From NCBI GenBank assembly GCA_033032175.1, contig CM065332.1, positions 2,899,501-2,963,500 of the forward strand: 64,000 nt of DNA. Direction: 5' to 3'. Shown piece after piece: positions 22,016-32,800 of this stretch. Origin of the DNA: Saturnia japonica. Taxonomy: Eukaryota > Arthropoda > Insecta > Lepidoptera > Saturniidae. Positions within the stretch are counted from its first letter, which is position 1, and each line of letters opens with the position of its first letter. Below the pieces are notes generated by a model. It was not told the origin of the DNA and did not search any database. It worked only from the letters and a program-made list of their open reading frames with translations. Made by a program: the position numbers and the translations under genes.

Positions 22016-22431
22016 GATTTAGCGAAGATAAGGTTTTAGAGGACGTAAAAAATAGCAATGAGGAGATGATATTTAGATTACCAGGCCAGGGCTATGCTAT
22101 GGAACTCTTTAAATCCATTTGTCCATAAAATATGTTTCAAACAGCTTCAATATCTGCAAACGCATCGGAATTCTTTAAGTGTTTCAAAATCTCGCAAGTT
22201 GCCACATTGTGCCCGCAATAAATCTATTTCCCGACATATGTGTGTTCTTGTTTGATGTTGTTGCATTTGTGTGCGTGCTAATATGCGCGGGCGCACTGCA
22301 TTGTTGCCAGATATTCTCACCCCCGGTGATAGAATCGCTTTAGTAATTTTGATACTTTTGCATTTCTGTTTATTAATAACCTGAATCATTTAAATAAATT
22401 ATAAGAAAAACTTAAGATGCTTAGTCGATGT

Positions 22432-22684
22432 TAACATCATACCATCACGCATGTATTCCTCGAAGGGTTAGGCAGAGGTGTACTAACGTACACCCACAGT
22501 TCGCCGAGTATGTTTTTAGGTCTCTTGTAATAGGAGGCGAGCCTATTGCCATTAATCGGGCAAACAGCCATACTCCGAGCTGCTACTGAGAATTTCATAG
22601 GAAAACCCAATAACACTTTGCTCGACCTGGGAATCGAACCCAGGACCTCGAGCATTGTAGTCGCGCTTACGACCCCTGGGCTAA
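22432..22684 (-). mobile_element. SINE-1, tRNA-derived, copy 1
   Basis: On the minus strand it starts TTAGCCCAGGGGTCGTAAGC (A box) and has GGGTTCGATTCCCAGG (B box). The body contains AAGTGTTATTGGG, GCAGCTCGGAGTATGGC, ACATACTCGGCGAACTG and TAACCCTTCGAGG, and it ends GATGGTATGATG. Further copies lie at 35098-35352 and 47965-48177. The 72-codon minus-strand frame here is a read-through of the SINE. Confidence 0.88.
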
Positions 22685-22689
22685 TATCT

Positions 22690-24059
22690 ATAATGTAAAT
22701 AAAAGTTTGAATTTCATTATACTTCTCTATTTCTAATCGCTGTTGATCTTTTTTGTCTATTTAAAAACATGGAAGGTTAAGTGCACTAAAGTGAGACCCT
22801 AGAAGCTATATGACATGCGTCGAGGTTTTTAATAAGTTATATTACTTATATTGCTGCGGCTATATAATCTTTCAAATCAGACAGAATATGATTAAAATGA
22901 AAGCGCCTTATTTGATGACCAGAATTAGGAACCTAATTAATGGCTTTATCTAAGACAAGATTTGGATGGTGTAGAATATCGCCAAAATAGTGATGCCATG
23001 GTAATAGATATACCAATATGGTGGTATGATTTGAATAGCGCGTTTTTTTCCTATCATACGTATATCTAAATATATACTGGTCTGCAATCTTATTTTATAA
23101 GCTGAATTGATCACGGAAATTCCTGGCTATTGCAGGGGTTTTTACTAAAAATTTATATTAGTTATTTTATTTGCGTAGAAGAGACTATCACCAACTTAAT
23201 AGTCCAACATAGGGTTCATTAGCATCTGTGAATGATGAGAAAATGACAAAAGACGATATACAATGCTTGTGCGTTTAATCAAGAATTACCAGATCAGATC
23301 AAATAGAAATACGTTGAATGTAGGAAAATCAAAAAAACGATGAGTCTAAAATAAAAGCTGACGATCCATTCTTTCTGCCTACCCCAGGAGGTATATGATG
23401 CGATAAGAGACCAGATAGATCAGACGTGAGAATAGATAATAAAATAAAGGCTATTAATTAAAACTTTAAGCGCTAAATAATCGTATCCATCAAAAGCTAT
23501 TACACGATTTCTAGAATTTTTACATATGTAAATTTACTGATAAAATTACATAATGATTATCTCAATTGTATAAAAATATATTTCTCGATGCAAAAGTCAT
23601 GATAAATGTTGTATATCTTATTATTCATTGGAAAAAAATTGATGTTATTAAATTATATCTGACGTATGAGTTTTATTACGAACCGGTCACGTTCGACCTT
23701 GATCGGAGATACCTACAGTTTTAGTTACAAATCTCCGCAGAGATTTAAATCTTCTAGCTCAATATTCAACTAATATGAATTTATAAATACATTTCTTGTA
23801 GGATAAATAATTAAATAATAAAGCTGGCGATAGTGATGAAGATACGTGGAAGACATAATAAGAGTATATTAAAATTATATTATTTCTAGTTATCATAAAA
23901 ATTCTTTACTTTTTCGTACTTTTTGTGCAGTATCAACTGTCATATTATCTTTTATAATGATATTAAATAAACACTTTTTGGTTGATTCTAAACGGATTTA
24001 CTATATTTTAAGAACATCATTTTTAATCAATGATGCTCAATGCCAGCATAGTCATCGCG
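22690..24059. other. AT-rich DNA, no gene recognised
   Basis: About 1.4 kb of stop-dense sequence. The phrase TTCTGCCTACCCCAGGAGG near 23370 resembles repeat 3' ends, but no element could be delimited. Confidence 0.45.
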
Positions 24060-24320
24060 TTGGACGGCGAAGGTTTTCAGTGAAGATAAATATTTTGATG
24101 ATCGTTTCCCTTACCTTGCTGATAGGATAGTGTCTACTGCCTGTTAAGCTAGCTATCACCCTTAAATTGAAAGTCTGTTGTCAAGCATCTATAGGTGTGT
24201 ACCGGCAGTTGCACTTGAGAGCTAGTCGCCTCTAGGCTTAGCGTCTGACTATAATAAACTACTTCGTCACTTAAAATTTATTAATATTATGGCCAAATAC
24301 TAAAACCTATAAAGCAAAGT
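24060..24320 (+). mobile_element. SINE-2 copy with degraded head
   Basis: TGCCTGTTAAGCTAGCTATC, CCTTAAATTGAAAGTCTGTT, CATCTATAGGTGTG, TTGCACTTGAGAGCTAGTCG and CTAGGCTTAGCGT follow the SINE-2 body order. The tRNA-like head is barely recognisable. Confidence 0.72.
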
Positions 24321-24394
24321 AGTCATTGAAGGAAAAAGAGAAGAGAATGATATATTTTGCAGTAAATTTGTAAAGGATGCAATATTAATATTAA

Positions 24395-24784
24395 CCAGCG
24401 GTCGCCCAATGATCGAAATTCGACCAGCGAATTTTTAATCATAGACTATTTTCTGTTTGACATTTGCAGTAAGAACCTAAACAATGAATATCATATCACT
24501 TCCAGTCACTTTTCATTGAGTGATAATGTCAACAATTTTGACAATGATATGACCTTGAATGTGACAATTTTGAGAGGTCTAGTTCAATGACAATGGTCGG
24601 GTTAGAATTCGCATTATTAATTAATTTAATTTAATATATTAGTAACAGATATTATAAATACATTTCAGCTTTCTGCATTCCTTCTCCATATAAACTTTAA
24701 CCATGCCAAATCTCACGGTCTTCCGTGCACGCAATACGCTTAAAAAGGTGTCCGAAGTTTTCTTCTTATGTATTAATATAATGA
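24395..24784 (-). mobile_element. Non-autonomous Helitron, copy 2
   Basis: On the minus strand it starts TCATTATATTAATACATAAG after an A and ends GGGCGACCGCTGG before a T. The CTRR end and A|T flanks fit a Helitron. The terminal hairpin GGTCG...CGACC sits 5 bases before the CTGG. At 390 bp it is the longest of the three copies, with extra sequence (TCATTGTCAAAATTG) in its centre. Confidence 0.85.
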
Positions 24785-24924
24785 TTATATATAGATGTAG
24801 GAATACATAGCGTTCTAATTAATCGTAAAGTTAAAGAAATAAAATAAAACATTTTGAAGTATTTATCTAATATCTACATTTCATCAGGTTTTACCGTCAA
24901 AATGTTATTTTATCTGATTGATAG

Positions 24925-25130
24925 TAATGTCAGGAAGTGACTCCCTCTCTGAGTGTTCACTAAATTATTAGTGTGATTATTAGCTCTAAATATTAATTGC
25001 ACAGTTGAAAAAAAAAACCATCGAATTTCTTGCTGGCCTTCTCGATGACTGGTATGTTTACCGAAACGGTAATAGTGTTTTGACGTTCATAAGTGCTTTC
25101 TTAAGCCCTAAATTGATTAAAGTATTTAAT
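24925..25130 (+). repeat. LINE 3' UTR fragment
   Basis: GAAGTGACTCCCTCTCTG, CTCGATGACTGGTATG, CCGAAACGG, TTTGACGTTCATAAGTGC and CTTAAGCCCTAAATTGA. Collinear with 31775-31990, where the same text follows an RT remnant. Confidence 0.7.
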
Positions 25131-26186
25131 TTTTTATTTTGATCTGTATTCGTGAAATTGTAATGTATATTTCAAGTATCAAAACTATTAACTCTATAAA
25201 CGAACAAGTCGTAGGTGCATATTCAGAGGGTGGGTCGCATAAAGCCAACCATTTTTTTTAATGTAACATCCACCAAAAGATTTTTTCTACCTGCGAACCC
25301 CGAATTTTACCTGCTTGCGTGCCTATGCGCAGATTCTAACATATTCTAATGTTGCTTGTGAAAAAATACTCAAACGAGACGTGATTATGAGGGGGGTTTT
25401 TGCTAGATTTTTTCACAGGAATTTCACTTGCTATAAAACGGAACGTAAGGTTGTATAGTAGTTTTTGTTATGTTTACAGTTTTTTTTGTAATGTATTATT
25501 TCACTATAAAAACGGTGTGAATTTAACAGAACTTTTTGCTTTAAGTTGGTTAACTTTTATTTGAACAAAACACTTATATAAATTAAACAGTCAAACATAT
25601 TATTATTGTATTCATGATTTTAAAAAGTGATTTAAAAAATGCTCCTACAGCACTGCACACGTGATGGAATTCAAACCTCTTAGAAATTGAGACGCGGATA
25701 GCCTAAAGTGTGTACCTTCTCTGTACGTTATATCTTTCTTCTCTCTTGGGTAACGAAATGTGCCTAACCGTGACATGCCATAGAAATTTCTCTCTCAATT
25801 CTCGTCCAATTATCGAATTTACCTAAAAATTATGAAAGGATATTCATGTAAAAAAAAACATTTTTTTTAAATAATTTACATAGTGATTCAGCAAAATATC
25901 TGATGAAAAGTACGATGCAGTCCAGAAACAACAGTGACAGAAATACTATTGGCTGTCGTCAGATTGCCGGTCTGCAGATATACCTCTTCACGACTTGTTT
26001 GAAGGACCTGATGTCGCAGGAGGGCGAGAACACGCTGACCTGGAGGCAATTCCACATCTTCACATATTGGCAAATATTAGAATTTGCAAACTTCTTTATA
26101 TAGCTTTATAATTTTGAATAACAGCCCCCATTGTTGTATAAAAATGAGAAACAACACTTCAGAACATTCGCCGTGATACAGTGACT
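25131..26186. other. Mostly AT-rich DNA with an open patch of unknown origin
   Basis: At 25903-26103 (+) and 25888-26073 (-) both strands are open through a less AT-rich patch (CTGATGTCGCAGGAGGGCGA). The plus frame reads LKDLMSQEGENTLTWRQF. Neither frame is recognised. Two opposed open frames suggest composition rather than coding. Confidence 0.35.
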
Positions 26187-26676
26187 GCGACCCGCCACTT
26201 CCACCCTCTCCTGCGGTAAGTCAAGCCTAGGTCTGTTCTCTCGGTGTGGAGCCCTTGAGTCTAGCACCCGCTCGCTCGATACAAGTGACGCTGCACTTTC
26301 AATATCTAGCTACCAACAGACACAATTACACTACACATACTCGTGCACACCACATAGGTACATAGGCTCTGTAAGGGACTTTTTTTCTTTCTTGTAAGTA
26401 CTAGTTAATTTAGACAAAAATTGATGGATCACTAAATAGATATAAATATGTTCCTTTCTTCTTCCCAGGAGGGATATGGGATACAGGGAGGATAAGGAAT
26501 TAGCCAGTTCTCGACTTAATCGCAACTAAGGCAGCAGCTCAAGCCAAGGTTCGGCCACTTTGGAACCCCTGAGCATGTTGCCACACTTTCGTGGCTTGAC
26601 CATAGTGAAACTGTAAAGTCCATCTGAGGCTCCTGGAACATTACGGCTAACAGTATAGTCACTTCTAAAAAAAAAA
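26187..26676 (+). mobile_element. CpG-rich poly(A) retroposon (Rep-A)
   Basis: Order of blocks: GACCCGCCACTTCCACCCTC, AAGCCTAGGTCTGTTC, CACATAGGTACATAGG, CTGTAAGGGAC, CCAAGGTTCGGCCACTTTGG, GTGAAACTGTAAAG, ACGGCTAACAGTATAGTCAC, then A10. It is nearly full length compared with 55006-55759. Opposing minus-strand frames across it are not genes. Confidence 0.85.
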
Positions 26677-27034
26677 TACTGATGAAAAAATATGCCCAGT
26701 GGGGCAATGTCACTTCGTAACTGAAATAGTATATTAGAAATAGTATTATTCAATAATAGAGTTTTATCACTTTGGCATATCAAAATAAAAATAACTCTAA
26801 AATTTTTATCCCTCATGACAACGACATGATGAAGCTATATATAATAAAGTGAAGCCTGTACGGACTATTATTTTTCTAATTATTTAAAAATAATTTAAGG
26901 GTTTACAATAAAACATTAATTTTATCAAATTAAAGTAATCCACTTCACTTGTTAACAACAATACGAAATCTACAAGATACACAATTAAAACCATCGTAGA
27001 TAACACACATGATGTAAGAAAGGTAAACTATCTT

Positions 27035-27235
27035 TACCCGACTGTGAAAAAGGAGGGTTATGTTTTTCAATCGTATGAATGTAAGTCTATTTCTTTGACA
27101 GGCTCTGTAGCCTAAACGGCTTGATGGATTTTAGCATACGAGGTCTTCTTAGATTTATCTTAATTGTACGAGACTATATAATATTTTAGTACGACTTCTG
27201 GGAATCATGTAAAAAGTAAAATAGAAAAATATATT
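27035..27235 (+). mobile_element. MITE-like element, ACCCGACTGC family, copy 1
   Basis: Begins TACCCGACTGTGAAAAAGGA and contains GTAGCCTAAACGGCTTGATG and GACTTCTGGGAATCATG. Its far end lacks the mirrored GCAGTCGGG motif, so it is 3' truncated. Four other copies are at 29161, 38866, 49107 and 61229. Confidence 0.7.
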
Positions 27236-27549
27236 CTTTTCAACACATTTACTCAAAAAATGCATTTACGAAGCTTGTATACATTGTTCGAAAGTTAAAA
27301 ATTACGCACGATACAATGGAGCGTGCGTTAAAATATACACTCTCACCTGTATAGTGTATACCTAGCGCCGTACTTAACCTTTAGGTTTTTTTTAATTTCT
27401 ATAAAAATATATATAAGAATTCCACCAAGGAGTTTCACATTGCGAGAATAAATAGGCTGAATGATCCAACCTCCTTGGAAGCGCTTTTTATTAATACATT
27501 TGTCTCACTTTGAAACTAATGTCAAAATGAGACTAAATGGGAGTTTTTT

Positions 27550-27765
27550 GCGGGATCTTGAAGTGACATGTTGTGGTTTTTATTTTTAATTCAATAACTT
27601 AGGTTTTTGACCCTATATTATGTAATATTGGTGGCGTTTTGCGTGATATAGTTTGGTTTTTGTCATAAGTGAAGTAGATTATAAATATAAGCTGAAAGCA
27701 GTCATTCTGAGATCCCACAAAATTTTCATAAAAAGTTCTAACATGGGAGCCACCATTCTAACACG
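27550..27765 (+). repeat. Interspersed repeat, GCGGGATCTTGAAGTGACATG family, copy 1
   Basis: GCGGGATCTTGAAGTGACAT, TTTTTGACCCTATATTATG, GTGATATAGTTTGG, TATAAATATAAGCTGAAAGC and GGGAGCCACCAT. Collinear with 30447-30660 and 56824-57040. No terminal repeat or coding region is visible. Confidence 0.75.
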
Positions 27766-28253
27766 TGACGCCATTTGAAATGCGCGCCTTTTTCTAATCG
27801 AAACATCAAAGATTGTTGCGCCTTTCGACTGATATATAAAAACAAAATAATAATATGAGTTCAAGCGTGGAAAATTTTGAACTGTTTTCTCGCAAATGTA
27901 TTAAAAAACGTATGACACGCGTGCGGAGTTGGTTTTTACAATGTCGTGACTATGATAAGCCCTCGACATTCGCCTTTTCGTTTGTAAAAACTATCAAACC
28001 GCAATATTATCATATACAAATTTTAGTCAACTTTCTTTTTTGTGCCTGCCGGGATTTAGGTTTCCTTTTTAATAATTTAGCTTGTTTAAATAATATATTA
28101 TTAGTTTATTAGTCATTAACTGTCCAAAATAATTTTTTTAAATACTATTCTCGTTTTTAGCGTTTGACTACAACTTCGCTTTGTGTTAAGTGTGAACGCT
28201 AAGTCTAAAGGGGGTTTGGCTTTCAAGATTAACTATTGGGTACACAAGTAAAT

Positions 28254-28399
28254 GGCAAACAAGCATACGGCTCGCCTGATGGTAAGCGGCTACTGTAGCC
28301 TGTGCCGTAATATGTAATACTGTTGCCGAAATTTAATGCTCCTGCAAAACCTACTCACCGCAAGAACACATGGCTATTTAGATGCGGTCTTCTGTAGGG
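28254..28399 (+). repeat. Interspersed repeat, CAAGCATACGG family, copy 3
   Basis: GCAAACAAGCATACGGCTCG, CCTGATGGTAAGCGGC, CTACTCACCGCAAGAACACA and GGTCTTCTGTAGGGTGG. It runs directly into reversed SINE-2 sequence. Confidence 0.78.
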
Positions 28400-28625
28400 T
28401 GGTGGTAGCTAGCCAAGCGGATATTAGAAAAGTACCACCACCAAGATAAGGTTTCATCACGATGTCTTCCTTCATTGCAACATACCTATAGGTGCTTGGC
28501 GATAGATTTACAACTTAAAAGTGGTAGACAACAAGGCGGTAATTAGATAATACTCTATCACTTGCTATGGTTTAATAACGAAGTTTTTTTAAACCGAAAG
28601 TTCATTGCTCATTTCTTGTCAAGCC
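28400..28625 (-). mobile_element. Two head-to-tail SINE-2 fragments
   Basis: On the minus strand the first fragment ends ATCGCCAAGCACCTATAGGT. The second fragment then starts with GAAGACATCGTGATGAAACC and runs to GGCTAGCTACCACC. Body segments are therefore in the order late-then-early. This cannot be one copy and suggests tandem insertion or duplication. Confidence 0.65.
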
Positions 28626-29160
28626 ACGAAGTATGTATCCGGACACGCTGACTATTGGGATTATGGATATGTGACAGTGTACTCTTTATAATGATTGAAG
28701 ATTTTATTCATTGGAATATTTTTATTTATTGAAATAGAGTTTTCGGAAGTGTGTCTTAACACCATCAAGGATCAGAGAGAACTAACTGCTTACAACTATA
28801 TTTCTACAGTTGTCCTTTTTACATCGTGTAACATTTGGTGTTTATGCAGTCTATACAATACTTGAATTCTACCTAGTTTTTATGACTCGTAGTTCGGGTG
28901 CTTTAAACTATCTTTCTCCGAAATAATAAATTGAAACCTTTTTCAAGAGTAAAAATGTGTTCATCAAATATTACTTAAAAAGAAAACTTTTACTTTCAGA
29001 ACAAAACAAATTTAAAACATTTAAAATATAATATCTCAAAGAGAATGATTTTTGTAGACGAACTCAATATTTCAACACTGACACGTCCTCATCGCTTTAT
29101 CGAATTAAACAAACATTCAAAACAAGCTAGATTATTAATAATAAAAAAAAAACAACAAAA
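28626..29160. other. AT-rich DNA, no gene recognised
   Basis: Nothing supported beyond stop-dense AT-rich sequence. Confidence 0.45.
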
Positions 29161-29388
29161 AACCGACTGCAACAAAAAAATGTTTTTCATATTATTGCTT
29201 TTACTTAATTCCCAGAAGTTGTACTTAAAAATATTAAATATAGCCCATGTCACTGCCACAATTAAGACGAATCTAAAGACACCCCGTACGCATAAATCCG
29301 TCAAGGCGTTTAGGCTACAGAGCGTGCCAAAGAAATAAACATACATTATACTCTCGAAAAACAACCCCCCTTTTTCGCATTTGGGTAA
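29161..29388 (-). mobile_element. MITE-like element, ACCCGACTGC family, copy 2
   Basis: Left end AACCGACTGCAACAAAAA; right end TTTTTCGCATTTGGGTAAT, an imperfect mirror. The inner CGTTTAGGCTACAGAGCG matches the other copies. Opposing 97- and 91-codon frames across it are artefacts of the repeat. Confidence 0.75.
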
Positions 29389-30446
29389 TTAAAACCGATC
29401 ACTCAATACTATTCGTCGAAAAGTGATGCTTTAAAAAATAACTTATCCTCAACACTAGAAACTAAATGGTAACAATAATCAAATTAACAGTTTTTTGCAT
29501 AGACCGAATTGGCCAATTTAAATCGCTTTTTTTTGTTGTTATCCGAATAAACATAGATTTAATCGGGCAAGTCTTAATTGGCCATTGTTAAAATTAAATA
29601 ATCAAATAAATTATTACGTAATTAAGGCAAATTTTATGACATCGTACGTAAATCAGCCGACCTAACCCAACTTCGTTGACAAAAACACGAACGCAAAAAG
29701 CATGTTTAAAATTCAAACACGTGCTAAGAAAAAGTCGATTCTCGTATTTGCAAAAAACATTATTCATTGTGTTTTGTATACTGTTTTTTTTTTTGTATTT
29801 ATATGTTCTTTTTGCTCCTGTTTCGGATAAAATCGAGATTTTTTTTCATGTCCTTTGTTCGTGTAGATATCCCGTCGAACCCGTTAGCCGTTTTTGCCCT
29901 TTCGTTATGTAGGCGATTATTTTTTGTTTGTATTTGCTTCTCGATTGCATAACTTGGGGTCAGTACGGTTTGTTCTTTTTTTATTTTACGGTTATGACGT
30001 TAGTTTATCGTTTTCGTTTTTCATACGTATAACTGCTTTTGTATGTTACCAACTCGAGTATCAGTTTTACTTTGGATTTTTACTTTTTTACATATCGTCA
30101 TTTTTGGCTTGTTTGATAGTTTTTACTAAGCTTTGTGTTGTTATCTGTCATTTTCATAATATTGTGCTTACTTATATTACATTGCATATATTTCATATAT
30201 ATAGTACGACAACCCGAATGAGAGAGAGCGTAGTATATGCTAATGTTAGAACGAGAGAGTGATACGAGACGATTTTCATATGTGTTATCGATTTACCTAA
30301 AACGTCATTTAATTTGCTTTGGCAAATCGCAGTTATTTTTGCGAAGTTCTAAGTTTAAAGCACAATTTAATGTTGTAGGTGGCCGAACCTTAGCCTAGGA
30401 TTTGTATTATAAAACAGAGTTGTGTGTGTCTACGGAAGGAGTTTTT
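29389..30446. other. Strongly T-skewed stretch
   Basis: From about 29690 to 30190 the plus strand is very T-rich with few A runs, giving long accidental open frames of Phe/Leu/Tyr/Val-rich, hydrophobic appearance. It ends in GAGAGAGAGCG and AACGAGAGAGTG. No start context, motif or family supports a real gene. Confidence 0.5.
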
Positions 30447-30660
30447 GGCGGGATCTTGAAGTGACATGTTGTGGTTTTTATTTTTAATTCATTTACTTAG
30501 GATTTTGACTCTATATTATTTAATATTGTTGGCGTTTTGCGTGATATAGTTTGGTTTTTGTGCATAAGTGAGGTGAATTATAAATATAAGCTGAAAGCAT
30601 TCATTCCGAGATCTCACAAAAACTTCCTAGAAAGTTCTAACAAGGGAGCCACCATCTTGT
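30447..30660 (+). repeat. Interspersed repeat, GCGGGATCTTGAAGTGACATG family, copy 2
   Basis: GGCGGGATCTTGAAGTGACA to GGGAGCCACCATCTTGT, collinear with 27550-27765. Confidence 0.78.
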
Positions 30661-31454
30661 TAGGATACTGAATCGTCATAACACATGACAATATAATTCA
30701 CTCGATAATGGCAGTAATGGTCTACATTAAAGAGGGCCGGTTGCCAAGTTAGGAAGAAGAAGAAGTGTCTACGGAACGACTATCTTTAGATTAGATGTTC
30801 ATAGAATAAGAAGTTGTCTCTATCATTGCTTGTACCTTGTAGTAATCATAAACAAAACTATAGTTCTTCCATATGTTATTATTTATTCGTACAACTACAT
30901 AACAGTTTAGTAGACGAGTTTAATAGTGTTTATGTGTATTGTGCCTGGATGTAACTCGTATGACAAATAAACTTGGATCTACACGAGCCACTGAGCCATA
31001 ATTGCTTCTATAGTCTAAAAGTTTCACGTCGGGGCCAAACACTAGGCAGTGTGCTAAAAATGCTAGCAGCATTGCCTCGTTGTAATATGACAATGCTGAT
31101 GTATTGGACAATGTTGCTTGCTTTTTGATCTTATGTGGACTAAAACAAATCTATATTCAAATTCTTTAGAGATCGTTTTTTATTTCTTTGTTTGAATGCA
31201 CTAATTTAGTAAACATTTTTGGTTTAGCCCGGTTATTGGAGAAGGATAAATAACTTAGAATCGAAGAAATGGAGAAGTGACCATGAATCGTAAGCAACAG
31301 ATTGCTTAAGAGCAACAGAGGAAGTACTGGAAATGAGAATAATTATAGGCAAGACAGGTGCCATGGCGATGCGGTGGAGAATTGGTTGAATAAATTTATC
31401 AAGGGTAAAACCGTGGGATACAGCTAGTTTATATTACTTATATACAAAGTGAAA
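30661..31454. other. AT-rich DNA, no gene recognised
   Basis: A 63-codon minus-strand frame (30920-31111) has no recognisable motif. A repeat-like phrase GGGTAAAACCGTGGGATACA occurs near 31400. Confidence 0.45.
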
Positions 31455-31990
31455 AGAATAGATTCGGTGCTTAGGCAATTAAACAATACCTTAGTTAAAA
31501 TCTCTAAATGGTTTGCTTTAAATAATTTAGTGCTAAATGCAAACAAAACTAAATGTATAAAAATTTGCCTTGCCCAATGTTCGGCGTGTTGATAGTAGTA
31601 TCAAGATAGAAGGGAATTTAGTAGGCTTAGTTGATAGTACTGTCTTTTGGGTATTACGCTTGATTCAGAATTACAGTGGGGTTCGCACATTAAAATTTGC
31701 TGGATAACAAGTTCAAGGACCATGTCAAGCAGGGTTTACTGTTAAAGGGTTATTATGGGGTGGATCATTATGTGAATGATATTGATGTCTTGAAGTGATT
31801 CCCTCTCTGTGCCTCCACTAAATTATTATTATTGTATCAATTATATTAACACTTGTTCAGTTGGAAAAAAAAAGAAACCCGATCGAGTTTCTTACCGGTT
31901 TTTCTTGATAACTGGGATGTTTTCCGAACCGATTGCAGTGTTTTGACCATTACAAGTACCTTCTTACGGCCTAAATTGAATAATGATTAT
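31455..31990 (+). pseudogene. Jockey-like LINE: RT remnant joined to 3' UTR
   Basis: Successive frames encode LVKISKWFALNNLVLNANKT, then FALPNVRRVDSSIKIEGNLV, then LGITLDSELQWGSHI. These are the conserved RT-domain blocks of Jockey/CR1-like LINEs, out of frame with each other through small indels. From about 31775 the sequence jumps to the 3' region (TGATTCCCTCTCTGTG, GATAACTGGGATG, CTTACGGCCTAAATTGAA). A large internal deletion is implied. This copy links the orphan 3' fragments at 18690, 24925, 42100, 42790 and 57960 to a LINE. Confidence 0.78.
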
Positions 31991-32104
31991 TTTGGTAAAG
32001 CTTTTCCCGCAGTTTCGCATGCATCATAGTCGATCTATGACCCATTATAAGTTTTAATGTCCCATTGTAATTGAATTGCTAAATTCCAATTATCTTAGTC
32101 AAAA

Positions 32105-32290
32105 ATGTCGAAATACAAACTTTTATTCCCTATTTCACCAGGGGTGTTTCAGGGGTCGAATTTCCAAAAATCCTGTCTTAGTGCTCACATAAAGTCTAAA
32201 AGGAACTCACATGTAATTTTAACGGACCTAGTCCCAGTAGTTTGACCTGTGCTTTAATATGTCAGTCAGTTATTAGAATTGCCCAAATTT
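32105..32290 (+). repeat. Interspersed repeat, CCTAGCCCCAGTAGT family, copy 2
   Basis: TCGAATTTCCAAAAATCCTG, AAAAGGAACTCACATG, CCTAGTCCCAGTAGTTTG and TTTAATATGTCAGTCAGT match 8905-9112. Confidence 0.68.
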
Positions 32291-32334
32291 TTATAAAAAT
32301 TAGAAGACTGGCCTTCGTTCATAATCATTTTTAA

Positions 32335-32800
32335 AATTTTAACGGATTCTAGACTGAACTTGACAGATGCTGTCAAGCTTCATTATCACCTCTCTTGCCT
32401 TTCAAGCGAAGCTTTCAGTATGGTATCCCACCTTAAAATTACCATTGAGAATTATGCAGTAGCCTTACACATTCTAATTAAGCGCTACGAAAATCATCGG
32501 ATTCTCATTGATCGGTTTGTGGACATCATACTGGAGCTTTCAACCATCACATCCCGCTCAGACATCAAGTCAGTATTTTTAATTCTGTGTGCCGAAGAGG
32601 GATATGCATTTTTTAGCCATATCCTTGGTTAATTAAAGTCAACATTGAACCTGTATCTAGTAAAGCACTTGCTCTATGAAAGTTTCTATCATTGTCAGCT
32701 AGCTCTAGTAACACTGTCGCTAGTAAAACTGATGCCTCATGTGTAGTGTTAGGCCATGCAATTATAAATATTACTAATTATAATGAATTTACATTATTAT
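32335..32800 (+). pseudogene. BEL/Pao-type LTR retrotransposon remnant
   Basis: The 90-codon frame at 32360-32632 reads LTDAVKLHYHLSCLSSEAFS just upstream of and including its start. It continues ITIENYAVALHILIKRYENH and LIDRFVDIILEL, the gag-like DUF1759 region of BEL/Pao elements. After its stop the next frame gives SSSNTVASKTDASCVVLGHA, which resembles the start of the protease region, so the intervening gag part is deleted. A stop interrupts that second block. No LTR, RT or integrase is visible. Confidence 0.7.

Noticed and set aside
26516..26816. Two overlapping minus-strand frames of 65 and 96 codons
   Set aside because: Antisense to the Rep-A copy at 26187-26676. The similar frame at 4179-4397 is the same repeat read in the same direction, so the apparent conserved protein is repeat sequence.
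29045..29364. 97-codon plus and 91-codon minus frames
   Set aside because: Both cross the ACCCGACTGC MITE-like element, and the same core gives short frames at 38963-39148.
29676..30262. Run of overlapping hydrophobic plus-strand frames (78, 61 and 122 codons)
   Set aside because: T-rich composition explains the Phe/Leu/Tyr content, and no signal peptide context, motif or homologous copy was seen.
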